DNA from: Herbaspirillum sp. WKF16
GTDB taxonomy: Bacteria > Pseudomonadota > Gammaproteobacteria > Burkholderiales > Burkholderiaceae_D
Assembly (NCBI RefSeq): GCF_028993615.1
Contig: NZ_CP118632.1
Coordinates: 3,472,001-3,536,000, forward strand
Length of the DNA stretch: 64,000 nucleotides
Direction: 5' to 3'
Part shown: positions 30,991-39,075 of the stretch, one piece after another
How positions within the stretch are numbered: the first letter of the stretch is position 1
How the letters are laid out: each line of letters starts with the position of its first letter
Position numbers and translations under genes: made by a program
The notes under the pieces: model-generated
What the model was told of the DNA's origin: nothing
Seen by the model: the letters and a program-made list of their open reading frames with translations, nothing else
Databases searched by the model: none

Positions 30991-31818
30991 TCACGCAATA
31001 TGCACTTCTTCGCGCAGATCGCTCCAGATCTTGCGCGAGATGTCGATGAAGCGCTGCTCGTAGCGCACCTCTTCCATGACGCGCGGACGCGGCAGGTCGA
31101 TCGGGTAGACGCTCTTCAAGGTGGCCGGACGCGCGGTCAGCACGTAGACCTTATCGGCCAGCGCAATCGCTTCTTCCAGGTCGTGGGTGACGAACACCAC
31201 CGAACCGGAATGGGCCGACCACAGCTGCAGCAGCTCGTCCTGCATCAGCGTGCGGGTCTGCATGTCCAGCGCCGAGAACGGCTCGTCCATCAGCAGGATC
31301 TCGGGGCTGTTGATGAAGGTCTGGGCCAGCGCCACGCGCTTGCGCATACCGCCCGACAACTGGTGCGGATAATGGTCGCCGAACTTGTCGAGGCCGACGC
31401 GGCGGATCCACTCATCGGCCAGCTGGTGCGCCTGCTCCTTGGGCTTGCCGCGGAACATGGGACCGGCGGCGACGTTCTCGCGCACGCTGCGCCACGGGAA
31501 CACGGCATCGTTCTGGAACACGAAACCGATGCGCGGGTCGATGCCGTTGACCGGCTGGCCCATCACGCGCACCTCGCCCATGGTCGGCTTCAGCAAGCCG
31601 GTGATCAGCGACAGCGTGGTCGACTTGCCGCAACCGGTGGGGCCGACCACGGCCACGAACTCGCCGCGTCCCACGCTCATGGAAAAGTCGCGCAGCGCCA
31701 CGGTGGCCTTTCCGTCGGCGGTGATGAAGCGGCAAGTGACATTGCGCAGTTCGATGGCGGGGGTTTCTTGCGCGCCGCCGGCCGGTTTGGCGAAGGCGTT
31801 TTGGTTGATCGCATTCAT
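30991..31818 (-). CDS. ABC transporter ATP-binding protein, TauB/SsuB type
   Basis: This 275-residue ATPase has Walker A GPTGCGKST (about residues 63-71), Q-loop FVFQNDAVFPWRS, signature LSGGMRKR, Walker B ILLMDEPFSALD and H-loop FVTHD. It powers the NMT1-type importer formed with the permease and one of the two upstream binding proteins. Start: ATG 31818. An upstream extension to 31920 is unlikely. Confidence 0.92.
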   Translation of the reverse strand: MNAINQNAFAKPAGGAQETPAIELRNVTCRFITADGKATVALRDFSMSVGRGEFVAVVGPTGCGKSTTLSLITGLLKPTMGEVRVMGQPVNGIDPRIGFVFQNDAVFPWRSVRENVAAGPMFRGKPKEQAHQLADEWIRRVGLDKFGDHYPHQLSGGMRKRVALAQTFINSPEILLMDEPFSALDMQTRTLMQDELLQLWSAHSGSVVFVTHDLEEAIALADKVYVLTARPATLKSVYPIDLPRPRVMEEVRYEQRFIDISRKIWSDLREEVHIA

Positions 31819-31920
31819 CGTGTTGGTCTTTCCTGGGCTGAGTGATCCCCTGACGCGAGAAATCGCATCATGGCTGGTAAATATCCTGGTAATGAAACTG
31901 ACTACTTTTGACTTGAGCAC

Positions 31921-32012
31921 CGTCTCCCCTGCGAAAGCAGGGGCCCAGTGTCGTTCGGCCTGGGTGGCGCCGCCAACGACGCTGGATCCCTGCTTTCGCA
32001 GGGATGACAGCC
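31921..32012. repeat. Inverted pair of BIME-like palindromes (family 1)
   Basis: Two copies of a CCCTGCGAAAGCAGGG hairpin lie in opposite orientation (cores 31926-31943 and 31988-32003), with shared flanks (CCCAGTGTCGTTCG in one, CGACGCTGGAT in the other). They lie between a binding protein gene and the ATPase gene. The same unit occurs four times at 38.76-38.99 kb. Confidence 0.85.
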
Positions 32013-32051
32013 GCTTTGGAACGGCCTTGCAATGCCGCCCCGATCGAAAAC

Positions 32052-33068
32052 TTATTTAACCTGGTTCACAAACTCGTCGGTGTAGGTCTTCGACAAATCC
32101 ACATGCTTGCCCTTGACGTTGGGATTGAATCCCGACAGCACGGCCAGCACGGTTTCAGGTCCGCCCTTGGGCATCTTGCCGTCCGGCGAATACATCGGCA
32201 GCGAATTGTTCAGGGCCTGCACGTACAGCGGCTTGTTGTTGCCGTAGTAGTCCTTGGGCATCTTGTCGGCGATCTGTTCGGCGCTGTGGGTGTTGATGAA
32301 CTTGAGCGTCTTGACGAAAGCGCGCGCCAGCTTTTGCGCGTCGTCCTTGTGACCGTTGAGCCAGCTGCGCTGCACGTACACGCTGGACGCCGGATACAGG
32401 CCGCCCAGCGCCTTGACTGTGCCTTCCACGGTGCGCATGTCGATCAGCACCTGAGCGTCGCCGGTCTTGAGGAGCTGCGAAGCGGTCGGCTCGGTGGTCA
32501 TGCCGGCATCGATGCGGCCCTGCTTCATGGCGGCGATGAAGGTATTGTCGGCGCCCACCGGCAGCACCGAGAATTCCTTGGAGGTGATGCCGTGACGCGA
32601 GGCCAGGTATTGCGTCAGGAAATTGGTGGACGAACCCAGGCCGGTCACGCCCAGGGTCTTGCCGCGGGCGTCGGCCATGCTCTTGAAGTTGGCGGCGGCC
32701 TTGGTGCCCACCAGCTCGACCTCGCCCGGCACCTGGCCGAGGATGGTGATGGCGGTGATTTCCTTGCCCTTGGTCTGCAGGTCGATGGAGTGGTCGTAGA
32801 AGCCCACCACCGCCTGCACGGCGCCGGCCAGCAGTTCGTTCTCGGCGTCCACGCCGGCCGGCTGCGACTGCAGCTCGACGTTGAGGCCTTCTTCCTTGAA
32901 GTAGCCCAGCTGCTCGGCCAGCTTGGCCGGCAGGTACACCATCTTGTTGATGCCGCCCACCATGATGGTGATCTTGCTGTCGGCGGCGAAAGCCTGGCCC
33001 GGCAGCGTCGCCAGCGCGGCGGCGGCCACGGCCAGCGAAAGGACGGTACGGCGCATGTTGTTGGTCAT
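32052..33068 (-). CDS. ABC transporter periplasmic binding protein (NMT1/TauA type), copy 2
   Basis: This 338-residue periplasmic binding protein has a signal peptide ending PGQAFAADS and an NMT1/SsuA fold starting KITIMVGGINKMVYLPAKLA. It captures an unknown small anion for the importer encoded downstream. It is an obvious tandem duplicate of the gene at 33154-34200, identical by eye at most positions outside the signal peptide. Start ATG 33068 follows a good AGGAGA. A pair of palindromic repeats separates it from the ATPase gene. Confidence 0.9.
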   Translation of the reverse strand: MTNNMRRTVLSLAVAAAALATLPGQAFAADSKITIMVGGINKMVYLPAKLAEQLGYFKEEGLNVELQSQPAGVDAENELLAGAVQAVVGFYDHSIDLQTKGKEITAITILGQVPGEVELVGTKAAANFKSMADARGKTLGVTGLGSSTNFLTQYLASRHGITSKEFSVLPVGADNTFIAAMKQGRIDAGMTTEPTASQLLKTGDAQVLIDMRTVEGTVKALGGLYPASSVYVQRSWLNGHKDDAQKLARAFVKTLKFINTHSAEQIADKMPKDYYGNNKPLYVQALNNSLPMYSPDGKMPKGGPETVLAVLSGFNPNVKGKHVDLSKTYTDEFVNQVK

Positions 33069-33153
33069 TCTTGTCTCCTGAGGGTTGATGCCGGTGCAGG
33101 CCAAGCCTGCGGATTTTATGTCTTCTTCGACAGGCTTGCCTGTCCCCGGATGC

Positions 33154-34200
33154 TTACTTGACCTGGTCCGCGAACTCGTTGGTGTAAGTCTTGGAGAGGT
33201 CGATGTTCTTGCCCTTGATGTTGGGGTTGAAGCCGGCCATCACCTTGAGCACCTGCTCCGGGCCGCCGGCCGGCATCTTGCCGTCGGGCGAATACATCGG
33301 CATGGAGGCCTTGAGCGCCTGTACGTAGATGGCCTTGTTGCCGCCGTAGTAGTCCTTGGGCATCTTGTCAGCGATCTCGTCGGCCGAATGGGTCTGGATG
33401 TACTTCAGGGTCTTGACGAAGGCGCGCGCCAGCTTCTGCGACTCGGCCTTGTGGCTGTTCATCCAGGCGCGGTTCACGTACAGGCTGGAGGCCGGATACA
33501 GCCCGCCCAGCGCGCTGCGCGTGCCTTCCACGCTGCTCATGTCGACCAGCACCTTGGCGTCGCCCGAGGCCAGCAGGATGGAGGTGGTCGGCTCGGTGGT
33601 CCAGGCCACGTCGATGCGCTTTTGCTTGAAGGCGGCGATCAGCGTATTGCCCGCCCCCACCGGCAGCATCGAGTAGTCGCCCGACTTCAGGCCGGCGCGG
33701 CTGGCCAGGTATTGCGCGATGAAGCTGGAGGACGAACCCAGGCCGGTCACGCCCAGCGTCTTGCCCTTGAGGTCGGCCATGCTCCTGACGCTGCCGGCGA
33801 GGTCGGCGCGCACCATTTCCATGCCGCCCGGCACCAGCAGCAGCTGGGTGATCGAGGTGATTTCCTTGCCCTTGCTCTGCAGGTCGATGGAGTGATCGTA
33901 GTAGCCGACCACGGCCTGCACGGCGCCGGCCAGCAGCTCGTTCTCGGCGTCCACGCCGGCCGGCTGCGACTGCAGTTCGACCTCCAGGCCTTCTTCCTTG
34001 AAGTAGCCGAGGTTCTCCGCCAGCTTGGGCGGCAGGTAGATCAGCTTGTTGATGCCGCCCACCATGATGGTGATCTTGTCGGCGGCGCGCGCCTGCGGCG
34101 CGGCCAGGCACAGGGCGGCGGCGGTGACGGCGGTGGCGCCCAGGACCAGCAGGGAACGGCGAAGGGGGAAAGCGTGGAACACACGAGCGTCGCGACGCAT
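33154..34200 (-). CDS. ABC transporter periplasmic binding protein (NMT1/TauA type), copy 1
   Basis: This 348-residue periplasmic binding protein has a signal peptide ending PQARAADK and mature sequence starting KITIMVGGINKLIYLPPKLA. It shares blocks such as QSQPAGVDAENELLAGAVQA and LGVTGLGSS with the next gene. Differences cluster in segments likely to line the binding cleft (for example NTLIAAFKQKRIDVAWTTEPTT versus NTFIAAMKQGRIDAGMTTEPTA), so the two may differ in substrate. Start ATG 34200 follows GGAGACAATC. It heads the transporter operon and is divergent from a TctDE-type regulator pair. Confidence 0.9.
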   Translation of the reverse strand: MRRDARVFHAFPLRRSLLVLGATAVTAAALCLAAPQARAADKITIMVGGINKLIYLPPKLAENLGYFKEEGLEVELQSQPAGVDAENELLAGAVQAVVGYYDHSIDLQSKGKEITSITQLLLVPGGMEMVRADLAGSVRSMADLKGKTLGVTGLGSSSSFIAQYLASRAGLKSGDYSMLPVGAGNTLIAAFKQKRIDVAWTTEPTTSILLASGDAKVLVDMSSVEGTRSALGGLYPASSLYVNRAWMNSHKAESQKLARAFVKTLKYIQTHSADEIADKMPKDYYGGNKAIYVQALKASMPMYSPDGKMPAGGPEQVLKVMAGFNPNIKGKNIDLSKTYTNEFADQVK

Positions 34201-34347
34201 TATGATTGTCTCCTTTGGTGGGATGGTCTGGCGCCATCTTCACTTTTCTGGTTTGTGGGGGCCATTCTAAGAAACCGAAACCTTCATCCAGCTTTCCAAA
34301 AACCGGCTATTTTATTTGCAGCGCAACAAAATAATTGAAACTTTGGC

Positions 34348-35019
34348 ATGAAACTGCTCCTCATCGAAGACAACCCGCAGCTCGCCCATTGGCTGGAGCA
34401 GATCCTCAAGGAACACAAGTTCAGCGTCGACATCGCCGCCGACGGCGAGATCGCCGACCAGGTGCTGCGCGATGAAAACTACGACGTCGTGCTGCTGGAC
34501 CTGATGCTGCCCAAACTGGGCGGCAAGCACGTGCTGCGCCGCCTGCGCGAGCGCCACAACGGCGTGCCGGTGATGATCCTGACGGCCAGCGGCTCGATCG
34601 ACGAGAAGGTCGAATGCCTGGGCGCCGGCGCCGACGACTACCTGGTCAAGCCCTTCGAGGTGCGCGAGCTGGTGGCCCGCATCAAGGTGCTGATCCGCCG
34701 CCAGACGCCCGACAAGGCGGCCGAGATCCACTGCGGCGACCTGGTCTACGACAGCAACACGCGCCAGTTCGCGGTGGCCGGCAACCTGCTGGCGCTGCCC
34801 GCGCGCGAGCACGACGTGCTGGAGATCCTGATGCTCAAGCAAGGCAAGACGGTGTCCAAGACGGCGCTGATGAAGGGCATCTTCAGCCTCTCCGAAGAAC
34901 CGAGCGCGGACGCCATCGAGATCTACATCTCGCGCCTGCGCAAGAAGCTCGAACCCTCCAGCGCCGCCATCATGACCCTGCGCGGCCTGGGCTACCTGCT
35001 CAAGCAGAAAGATGATTGA
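34348..35019 (+). CDS. OmpR-type response regulator, TctD-like
   Basis: This 223-residue regulator has receiver motifs EDN at 7-9, acceptor in VLLDLMLPKLGG and DDYLVKPFE, followed by a winged-helix domain ending GLGYLLKQKDD. The N-terminus LLIEDNPQLAHWLEQIL is typical of TctD, which controls tricarboxylate uptake. It overlaps its kinase gene by 8 nt and is divergent from the binding-protein operon, 147 bp away, so that operon is its most likely target. Confidence 0.92.
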   Translation: MKLLLIEDNPQLAHWLEQILKEHKFSVDIAADGEIADQVLRDENYDVVLLDLMLPKLGGKHVLRRLRERHNGVPVMILTASGSIDEKVECLGAGADDYLVKPFEVRELVARIKVLIRRQTPDKAAEIHCGDLVYDSNTRQFAVAGNLLALPAREHDVLEILMLKQGKTVSKTALMKGIFSLSEEPSADAIEIYISRLRKKLEPSSAAIMTLRGLGYLLKQKDD

Positions 35020-36406
35020 CAGCCTGCGCCTGCGGCTGCTGCTGTGGCTGCTGATCCCGATGACGGTCTATGTCGGCCTCTCGGCCAGCGACGCCTACGA
35101 CAACGCGGTCTCCAGCGCCACCCTGATCCAGGATCGCGCCCTGCTCGCCTCGGCGCGCATGATCGCCGGCCAGGTCACCTGGCAGGACGGCGCGCCGGTG
35201 GTCTCGATACCGCCGGCGGCGCTGGAGATGTTCGCTTCGCCGGCGCAGGACGCGGTCTACTACCAGGTATTGATGGACGACGAGACCTTGCTGGCCGGCC
35301 GTCCCGACTTCCCCGCCGAACCTGACTTCGCCGCCCTCCATCCGGCCTACGCCACTACCGATTTCGACGGCCGCCCGTTGCGCGTGGTCAGCTATATCCG
35401 CGCGCTCTACGACGAAGGCACGCTGCGCATGGTGGCGGTCTCGGTGGGCCAGACCATGCAGGGCCACCAGCAAATGCTGGAAGAACTCTGGCAACCCTCG
35501 CTGCGGCGCCAGCTGGTGCTGCTGCTGTTGGCGGTGGCGCTGGTGGTGCTGGGCCTGACCATCGAACTGCGCCCCATCCTGGCGGTGAAGGACGAACTCG
35601 CCGCGCGCGACCCCAACTCGCTCTCGCCGCTGCGCGCCGGCCAGTTGCAGCTGGAGCTGCGCCCCATCGTCGAGGCGATCAACCAGTACATCCAGCGCTT
35701 GAACGCCCAGGTGACGGTGCAAAAGCGCTTCGTCGCCGACGCCGCCCACCAGCTGCGCACGCCCCTCACCGTGATCGATTCGCAGATCCAGTTCGCGCGC
35801 CAGCTGGACGACCCGGCGCGCCTGCCGCAGGTGCTGGCGGCGCTGCACGACGGTAGCCGCAACATGACCGACCTCACCAACAAGCTGCTGCTGCTGTCGC
35901 AGGCTGAAGCCTCCAACAGCAGCGCCTTCCCGCGCGGGCCGGTGGACCTGTTCGCGGTGGCCGCCACGGTGCTGGAGGAGCTGGCCGGGCTGGCCCTGAA
36001 AAAAGGCATCGACCTCGGCATGGAGAGCGAGCTGGAGCGCGCCATGGTCAACGGCAACGAGGCGCAGCTGGCCGGCATGCTGATGAACCTGATCGACAAT
36101 GCGCTGCGCTACACGCCGGAGGGCGGCAAGGTGACGGTGGGACTGGCGCGCGCAAGCGCGGACGACGGCAGTGCCCAGTTCCTCGTCACCGTCAGCGACA
36201 ACGGCCCCGGCATCCCGGCCGAGGTGCGCGAGCGCGTGTTCGAGCGTTTCTACCGCAACGCCGCGCCGGACCAGCCGGGCTCCGGCCTGGGCCTGGCCAT
36301 CGTGCGCGAGATCGTGCAGGCCTCGCAAGGCAGCATCGCGCTGGCGGCGCCGGCCGAAGGCAGCGGCCTGGTGGCGACCGTGAGGCTGCCCGCCCTGCCG
36401 GGTTAA
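35012..36406 (+). CDS. Sensor histidine kinase, TctE-like
   Basis: This 464-residue kinase has a membrane segment at about 6-24, a periplasmic 2CSK_N-type sensor (about 25-165) and a second membrane segment (about 167-186). H-box DAAHQLRTPLTVI (about residue 245), NLIDNALRYTP and GSGLGLAIV follow. It is translated from within the end of the regulator gene (8-nt overlap). A TctE-like kinase next to a divergent importer suggests sensing of the imported solute; this is inference from layout. Confidence 0.92.
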   Translation: MIDSLRLRLLLWLLIPMTVYVGLSASDAYDNAVSSATLIQDRALLASARMIAGQVTWQDGAPVVSIPPAALEMFASPAQDAVYYQVLMDDETLLAGRPDFPAEPDFAALHPAYATTDFDGRPLRVVSYIRALYDEGTLRMVAVSVGQTMQGHQQMLEELWQPSLRRQLVLLLLAVALVVLGLTIELRPILAVKDELAARDPNSLSPLRAGQLQLELRPIVEAINQYIQRLNAQVTVQKRFVADAAHQLRTPLTVIDSQIQFARQLDDPARLPQVLAALHDGSRNMTDLTNKLLLLSQAEASNSSAFPRGPVDLFAVAATVLEELAGLALKKGIDLGMESELERAMVNGNEAQLAGMLMNLIDNALRYTPEGGKVTVGLARASADDGSAQFLVTVSDNGPGIPAEVRERVFERFYRNAAPDQPGSGLGLAIVREIVQASQGSIALAAPAEGSGLVATVRLPALPG

Positions 36407-36470
36407 ACTGGCGACAACAAGCACAAGAACATCCGAACCACGCCACGCCGTAGGCATTCAGGGAGACAAA

Positions 36471-37403
36471 TTGGACGTCAAGCAACTGCGGGCCCTCCTG
36501 GCCATCGCCGAGACCGGCAGCGTCACGCGCGCGGCCGAACTGCTGCATATCGTGCAACCGGCCGTATCGCGCCAGCTGCGCCTGCTGGAAGAAGACGTGG
36601 GCACGCCGCTGTTTGAACGCGGCCGGCGCGGCATGGACCTGACCGAGGCGGGCAAGATCCTGGCCAACCACGCGCGCCGCGCGCTGCACGAACTGGACCA
36701 GGCCAAGGCCGAGATCGCCCCTTCGCCCGATGTCGTCAGCGGCGCGGTGACCATCGGCCTCCTGCCCAGCACCAGCGACCTGCTGGCGGCGTCCCTGGTG
36801 CTGCATTTGCGCGAACTGTATCCGCGCCTGGCGGTCAACATCTCGGTAGGCTTCGGCGGTTACCTGCAGCAATGGCTGGAAGACGGCGAGGTCGACCTGG
36901 CGCTGATGTACGAACCCAAACCCTCGGCCCTGCTGGAGACCGTGCCGCTGGTCGACGAGACCCTCTACGTGCTGGGCCTGCCCGACAAGCACCTGTCGCT
37001 GGGCGGCGAGCTGGCCTTGTCGGCGGTGGCCGAGCTGCCGCTGGTGCTGCCGGCGCTGCCGCACGGCGTGCGCTCGCTGCTGGACCGCGCCTGTTCGCTG
37101 GCCGACCTGCACTTGAACGTGATCGCCGAGACCAATGCGATGAACGTGCAAAAGAGCCTGGTGCAATCCGGCATCGGCTACACCATCCTGCCCGGGGTGG
37201 CGGTGTTCGACGACGTCGCCGCCGGCCGCTTCGCCGCCGCGCCGATTTCCAAGCAGGCGGTGCACCGCAAGATCGTGCTGGCCCAGGCGCTCACCCGCCG
37301 CGCCTCGATCGCGGTGCGCTGCGCGGCCACCGAGCTGCGCGCGCTGATCAAGCTCAAGCTGGCCCAGGGCGCGTGGCCCGGCGCCACCTGGCTGGACGAC
37401 TAG
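36471..37403 (+). CDS. LysR-type transcriptional regulator
   Basis: This 310-residue regulator has an N-terminal winged helix (about 1-60: VKQLRALLAIAETGSVTRAAELLHIVQPAVSRQLRLLEE, read in two parts) and a type 2 periplasmic-fold effector domain. Start: TTG at 36471 behind GGGAG. It lies immediately upstream of, and in the same direction as, the two decarboxylase-subunit genes. It is the obvious candidate regulator for the catabolic cluster that extends to 44.5 kb. Confidence 0.92.
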   Translation: MDVKQLRALLAIAETGSVTRAAELLHIVQPAVSRQLRLLEEDVGTPLFERGRRGMDLTEAGKILANHARRALHELDQAKAEIAPSPDVVSGAVTIGLLPSTSDLLAASLVLHLRELYPRLAVNISVGFGGYLQQWLEDGEVDLALMYEPKPSALLETVPLVDETLYVLGLPDKHLSLGGELALSAVAELPLVLPALPHGVRSLLDRACSLADLHLNVIAETNAMNVQKSLVQSGIGYTILPGVAVFDDVAAGRFAAAPISKQAVHRKIVLAQALTRRASIAVRCAATELRALIKLKLAQGAWPGATWLDD

Positions 37404-37479
37404 CTCCCTCCCTGCCCTCGCCGCGCGCATGGCGTTTTCCTGCCATGCCGAAAACTGATTGTCCGAACAGATTTCTGTA

Positions 37480-37509
37480 TTGGACGGCCCCGCGCGCCGC
37501 CCCTACGAT
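37480..37509 (+). promoter_or_regulatory. Promoter of the decarboxylase-subunit genes
   Basis: TTGGAC (37480-37485) and TACGAT (37504-37509) are separated by 18 nt. The -35 element sits in GTATTGGACG (37477-37486), which recurs in front of the first aldehyde dehydrogenase gene. GTCC and GGAC arms flank 37461-37485, a possible LysR site. Confidence 0.5.
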
Positions 37510-37545
37510 GGGCGCTCCAGTACAGAGACCGGGGATAACCATTCC

Positions 37546-38097
37546 ATGAATACCAAGACAGGCATCGCGCCGGATGCATCGGAAGACTGGCGCGAAGAGA
37601 TCTTTTCCATCCTCAAGCAAGGCGGCGTCAAGCAGGTCGCCTACGTGCCCGACGCCGGCCACTCGCACGTGATCCGCCGCGTGCACGCCGATCCCGAGAT
37701 GCGCGGCATCGTGCTTACCACCGAAGAGGAAGGCGTGGCCACCGTCTGCGGCGCCTGGCTGGGCGGCCAGCGCGCGGCGCTGCTGATGCAGAGCAGCGGC
37801 GTGGGCAATTGCATCAACATGTTCTCGCTGATCGCCAACTGCCGCTTTCCCTTCCTCTCCATCGTCACCATGCGCGGCGAATGGGCCGAGTTCAACCAGT
37901 GGCAGTCGCCCATGGGCAAGGCCACCCAACAGGCCATCGAGCTGATGGGCATCACCGTGCTGCGCGCCGACCGTCCGGAAGACGTAGCCGCCACGGTGGA
38001 GGCCGGCTTCGCGGCCGCCTTCGAAGGCGGCGAGGCGGTGTGCGTTCTGCTTGGGCAGAAATTGATCGGCAAGAAGAAATGGGAGGCAGGCAAATGA
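37546..38097 (+). CDS. ThDP-dependent decarboxylase alpha subunit, ComD/sulfopyruvate decarboxylase-like
   Basis: This 183-residue protein matches the pyrimidine-binding (alpha) half of a ThDP decarboxylase. The conserved Glu that activates the cofactor is likely in TTEEEGVATVCGAWLGG (about residue 63). MQSSGVGNCIN and the CRFPFLSIVTMRGE strand follow. A two-gene enzyme of about 180 plus 200 residues fits sulfopyruvate decarboxylase ComDE, which converts sulfopyruvate to sulfoacetaldehyde. Phosphonopyruvate decarboxylases are usually one fused chain. The gene overlaps the beta-subunit gene by 4 nt (ATGA). Substrate assignment is inference. Confidence 0.78.
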   Translation: MNTKTGIAPDASEDWREEIFSILKQGGVKQVAYVPDAGHSHVIRRVHADPEMRGIVLTTEEEGVATVCGAWLGGQRAALLMQSSGVGNCINMFSLIANCRFPFLSIVTMRGEWAEFNQWQSPMGKATQQAIELMGITVLRADRPEDVAATVEAGFAAAFEGGEAVCVLLGQKLIGKKKWEAGK

Positions 38098-38687
38098 GCT
38101 CGGCACAACACAACGGCATCGACCGCCGCGCCTTCGTGCGCCAACTGGTGGAGGCGTTCCCCAAGGCGCTGGTGGTGACCGGCCTGGGCTCTTCCTCCTA
38201 CGACCTGTACGCCGCCGGCGACCGCGACGAGAACTTCTACCTGTGGGGCGCCATGGGCGGCGCCGCCGCGGTCGGCCTGGGCATCGCCATCGCCCAGCCC
38301 GACCGCACCGTGATCGTGGTGACCGGCGACGGCGAGCAGTTGATGGGCATCGGCGCGCTGGCCACCATCGGCGCGCAGCAGCCCGCCAACCTGAACGTGG
38401 TGGTGCTGGACAACGGCCACTTCGGCGAGACCGGCATGCAGCGCAGCCACACCAGCCTGGGCACCGACCTGGCGACGGTGGCCGCCGGCTGCGGCATCGG
38501 CCAGACCGTGCGCGTGGGCTCGACCGAAGACGCCGGCGCCTTGTTCCAGAAGATCGCCGCCGCCTCGGGCCCGCTGCTGGCCACCGTCAAGGTGCTGCCG
38601 GACGAACTGCCGCGCGCACTGCCGCCGCGCGATGGCGTGTATGTGAAGAATCGCTTTCGTGCTGTGCTGGGACTGGCGCCCATGTAA
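38094..38687 (+). CDS. ThDP-dependent decarboxylase beta subunit, ComE-like
   Basis: This 197-residue protein is the ThDP diphosphate-binding half: the GDG-x(n)-N motif is visible from VTGDGEQLMG (about residue 79) to VVVLDN (about residue 104). GSSSYDLYAAGDRDENFYLW near the N-terminus and WGAMGGAAAVGLGIA resemble ComE and phosphonopyruvate decarboxylases. It completes the active site with the alpha subunit. No PEP mutase gene is seen nearby, which argues against a phosphonate pathway. A terminator follows. Confidence 0.8.
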   Translation: MSSAQHNGIDRRAFVRQLVEAFPKALVVTGLGSSSYDLYAAGDRDENFYLWGAMGGAAAVGLGIAIAQPDRTVIVVTGDGEQLMGIGALATIGAQQPANLNVVVLDNGHFGETGMQRSHTSLGTDLATVAAGCGIGQTVRVGSTEDAGALFQKIAAASGPLLATVKVLPDELPRALPPRDGVYVKNRFRAVLGLAPM

Positions 38688-38704
38688 GCCCGCCCGGCCT
38701 TTCG

Positions 38705-38730
38705 AGCCCGCCTTCCGGCGGGCTTTTTTT
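38705..38730 (+). terminator. Rho-independent terminator after the decarboxylase genes
   Basis: AGCCCGCC and GGCGGGCT pair around a TTCC loop, followed by a T-run to 38730. It lies 17 nt after the beta-subunit stop. Confidence 0.9.
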
Positions 38731-38756
38731 GTTCTGCGGATGGATGGCGAACGGCG

Positions 38757-38990
38757 ACGACACTGGATCCCCGCTTTCGCGGGGACGACAGGAAGGAGAA
38801 AACCGTAACCCTCGCTTGTTCGAGTCCCTCCCCTACGCTTCGCCCCTGCGAAAGCAGGGACCCGGTGACATTTGTTGTGCTGCGATGTCCGCTGAACGAC
38901 GCTGGGCTCCTGCTTCCGCAGGAGCGACGGAGGTGGAAATGGAGGAAATCTGTCGTCCCTGCGAAAGCAGGGACCCGGTGACGTTCGTCG
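38757..38990. repeat. Cluster of four BIME-like palindromes (family 1)
   Basis: Four copies of the CCTGCGAAAGCAGG-type hairpin alternate in orientation: about 38762-38790 (GGATCCCCGCTTTCGCGGGG), 38843-38870, 38896-38930 and 38952-38990. Flanks such as ACCCGGTGAC are shared by forward copies. The cluster fills the gap between the convergent decarboxylase and binding-protein genes; the rest of 38688-39075 is two terminators. Confidence 0.88.
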
Positions 38991-39022
38991 CGCCTCATTG
39001 GCCTGGGCCCTACGCAGCAAAC

Positions 39023-39053
39023 GAAAAAGCCCGCATCCTTCCGGAATGCGGGC
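39023..39053 (-). terminator. Rho-independent terminator after the orphan binding protein gene
   Basis: On the minus strand GCCCGCAT and ATGCGGGC form a stem followed by five T (39028-39024). It lies just beyond the stop at 39076. Confidence 0.85.
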
Positions 39054-39075
39054 GGCTCGCCGGCAAGGATTCAGC

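Noticed and set aside
37546..38687. Phosphonopyruvate decarboxylase or acetolactate synthase
   Set aside because: The two-subunit size (183 and 197 residues) does not fit the fused enzymes, and no PEP mutase or ALS small subunit is nearby; however, the substrate is still not proven.
38757..38990. CRISPR array
   Set aside because: The units alternate in orientation and spacing varies, which fits BIME-type palindromes, not a CRISPR.
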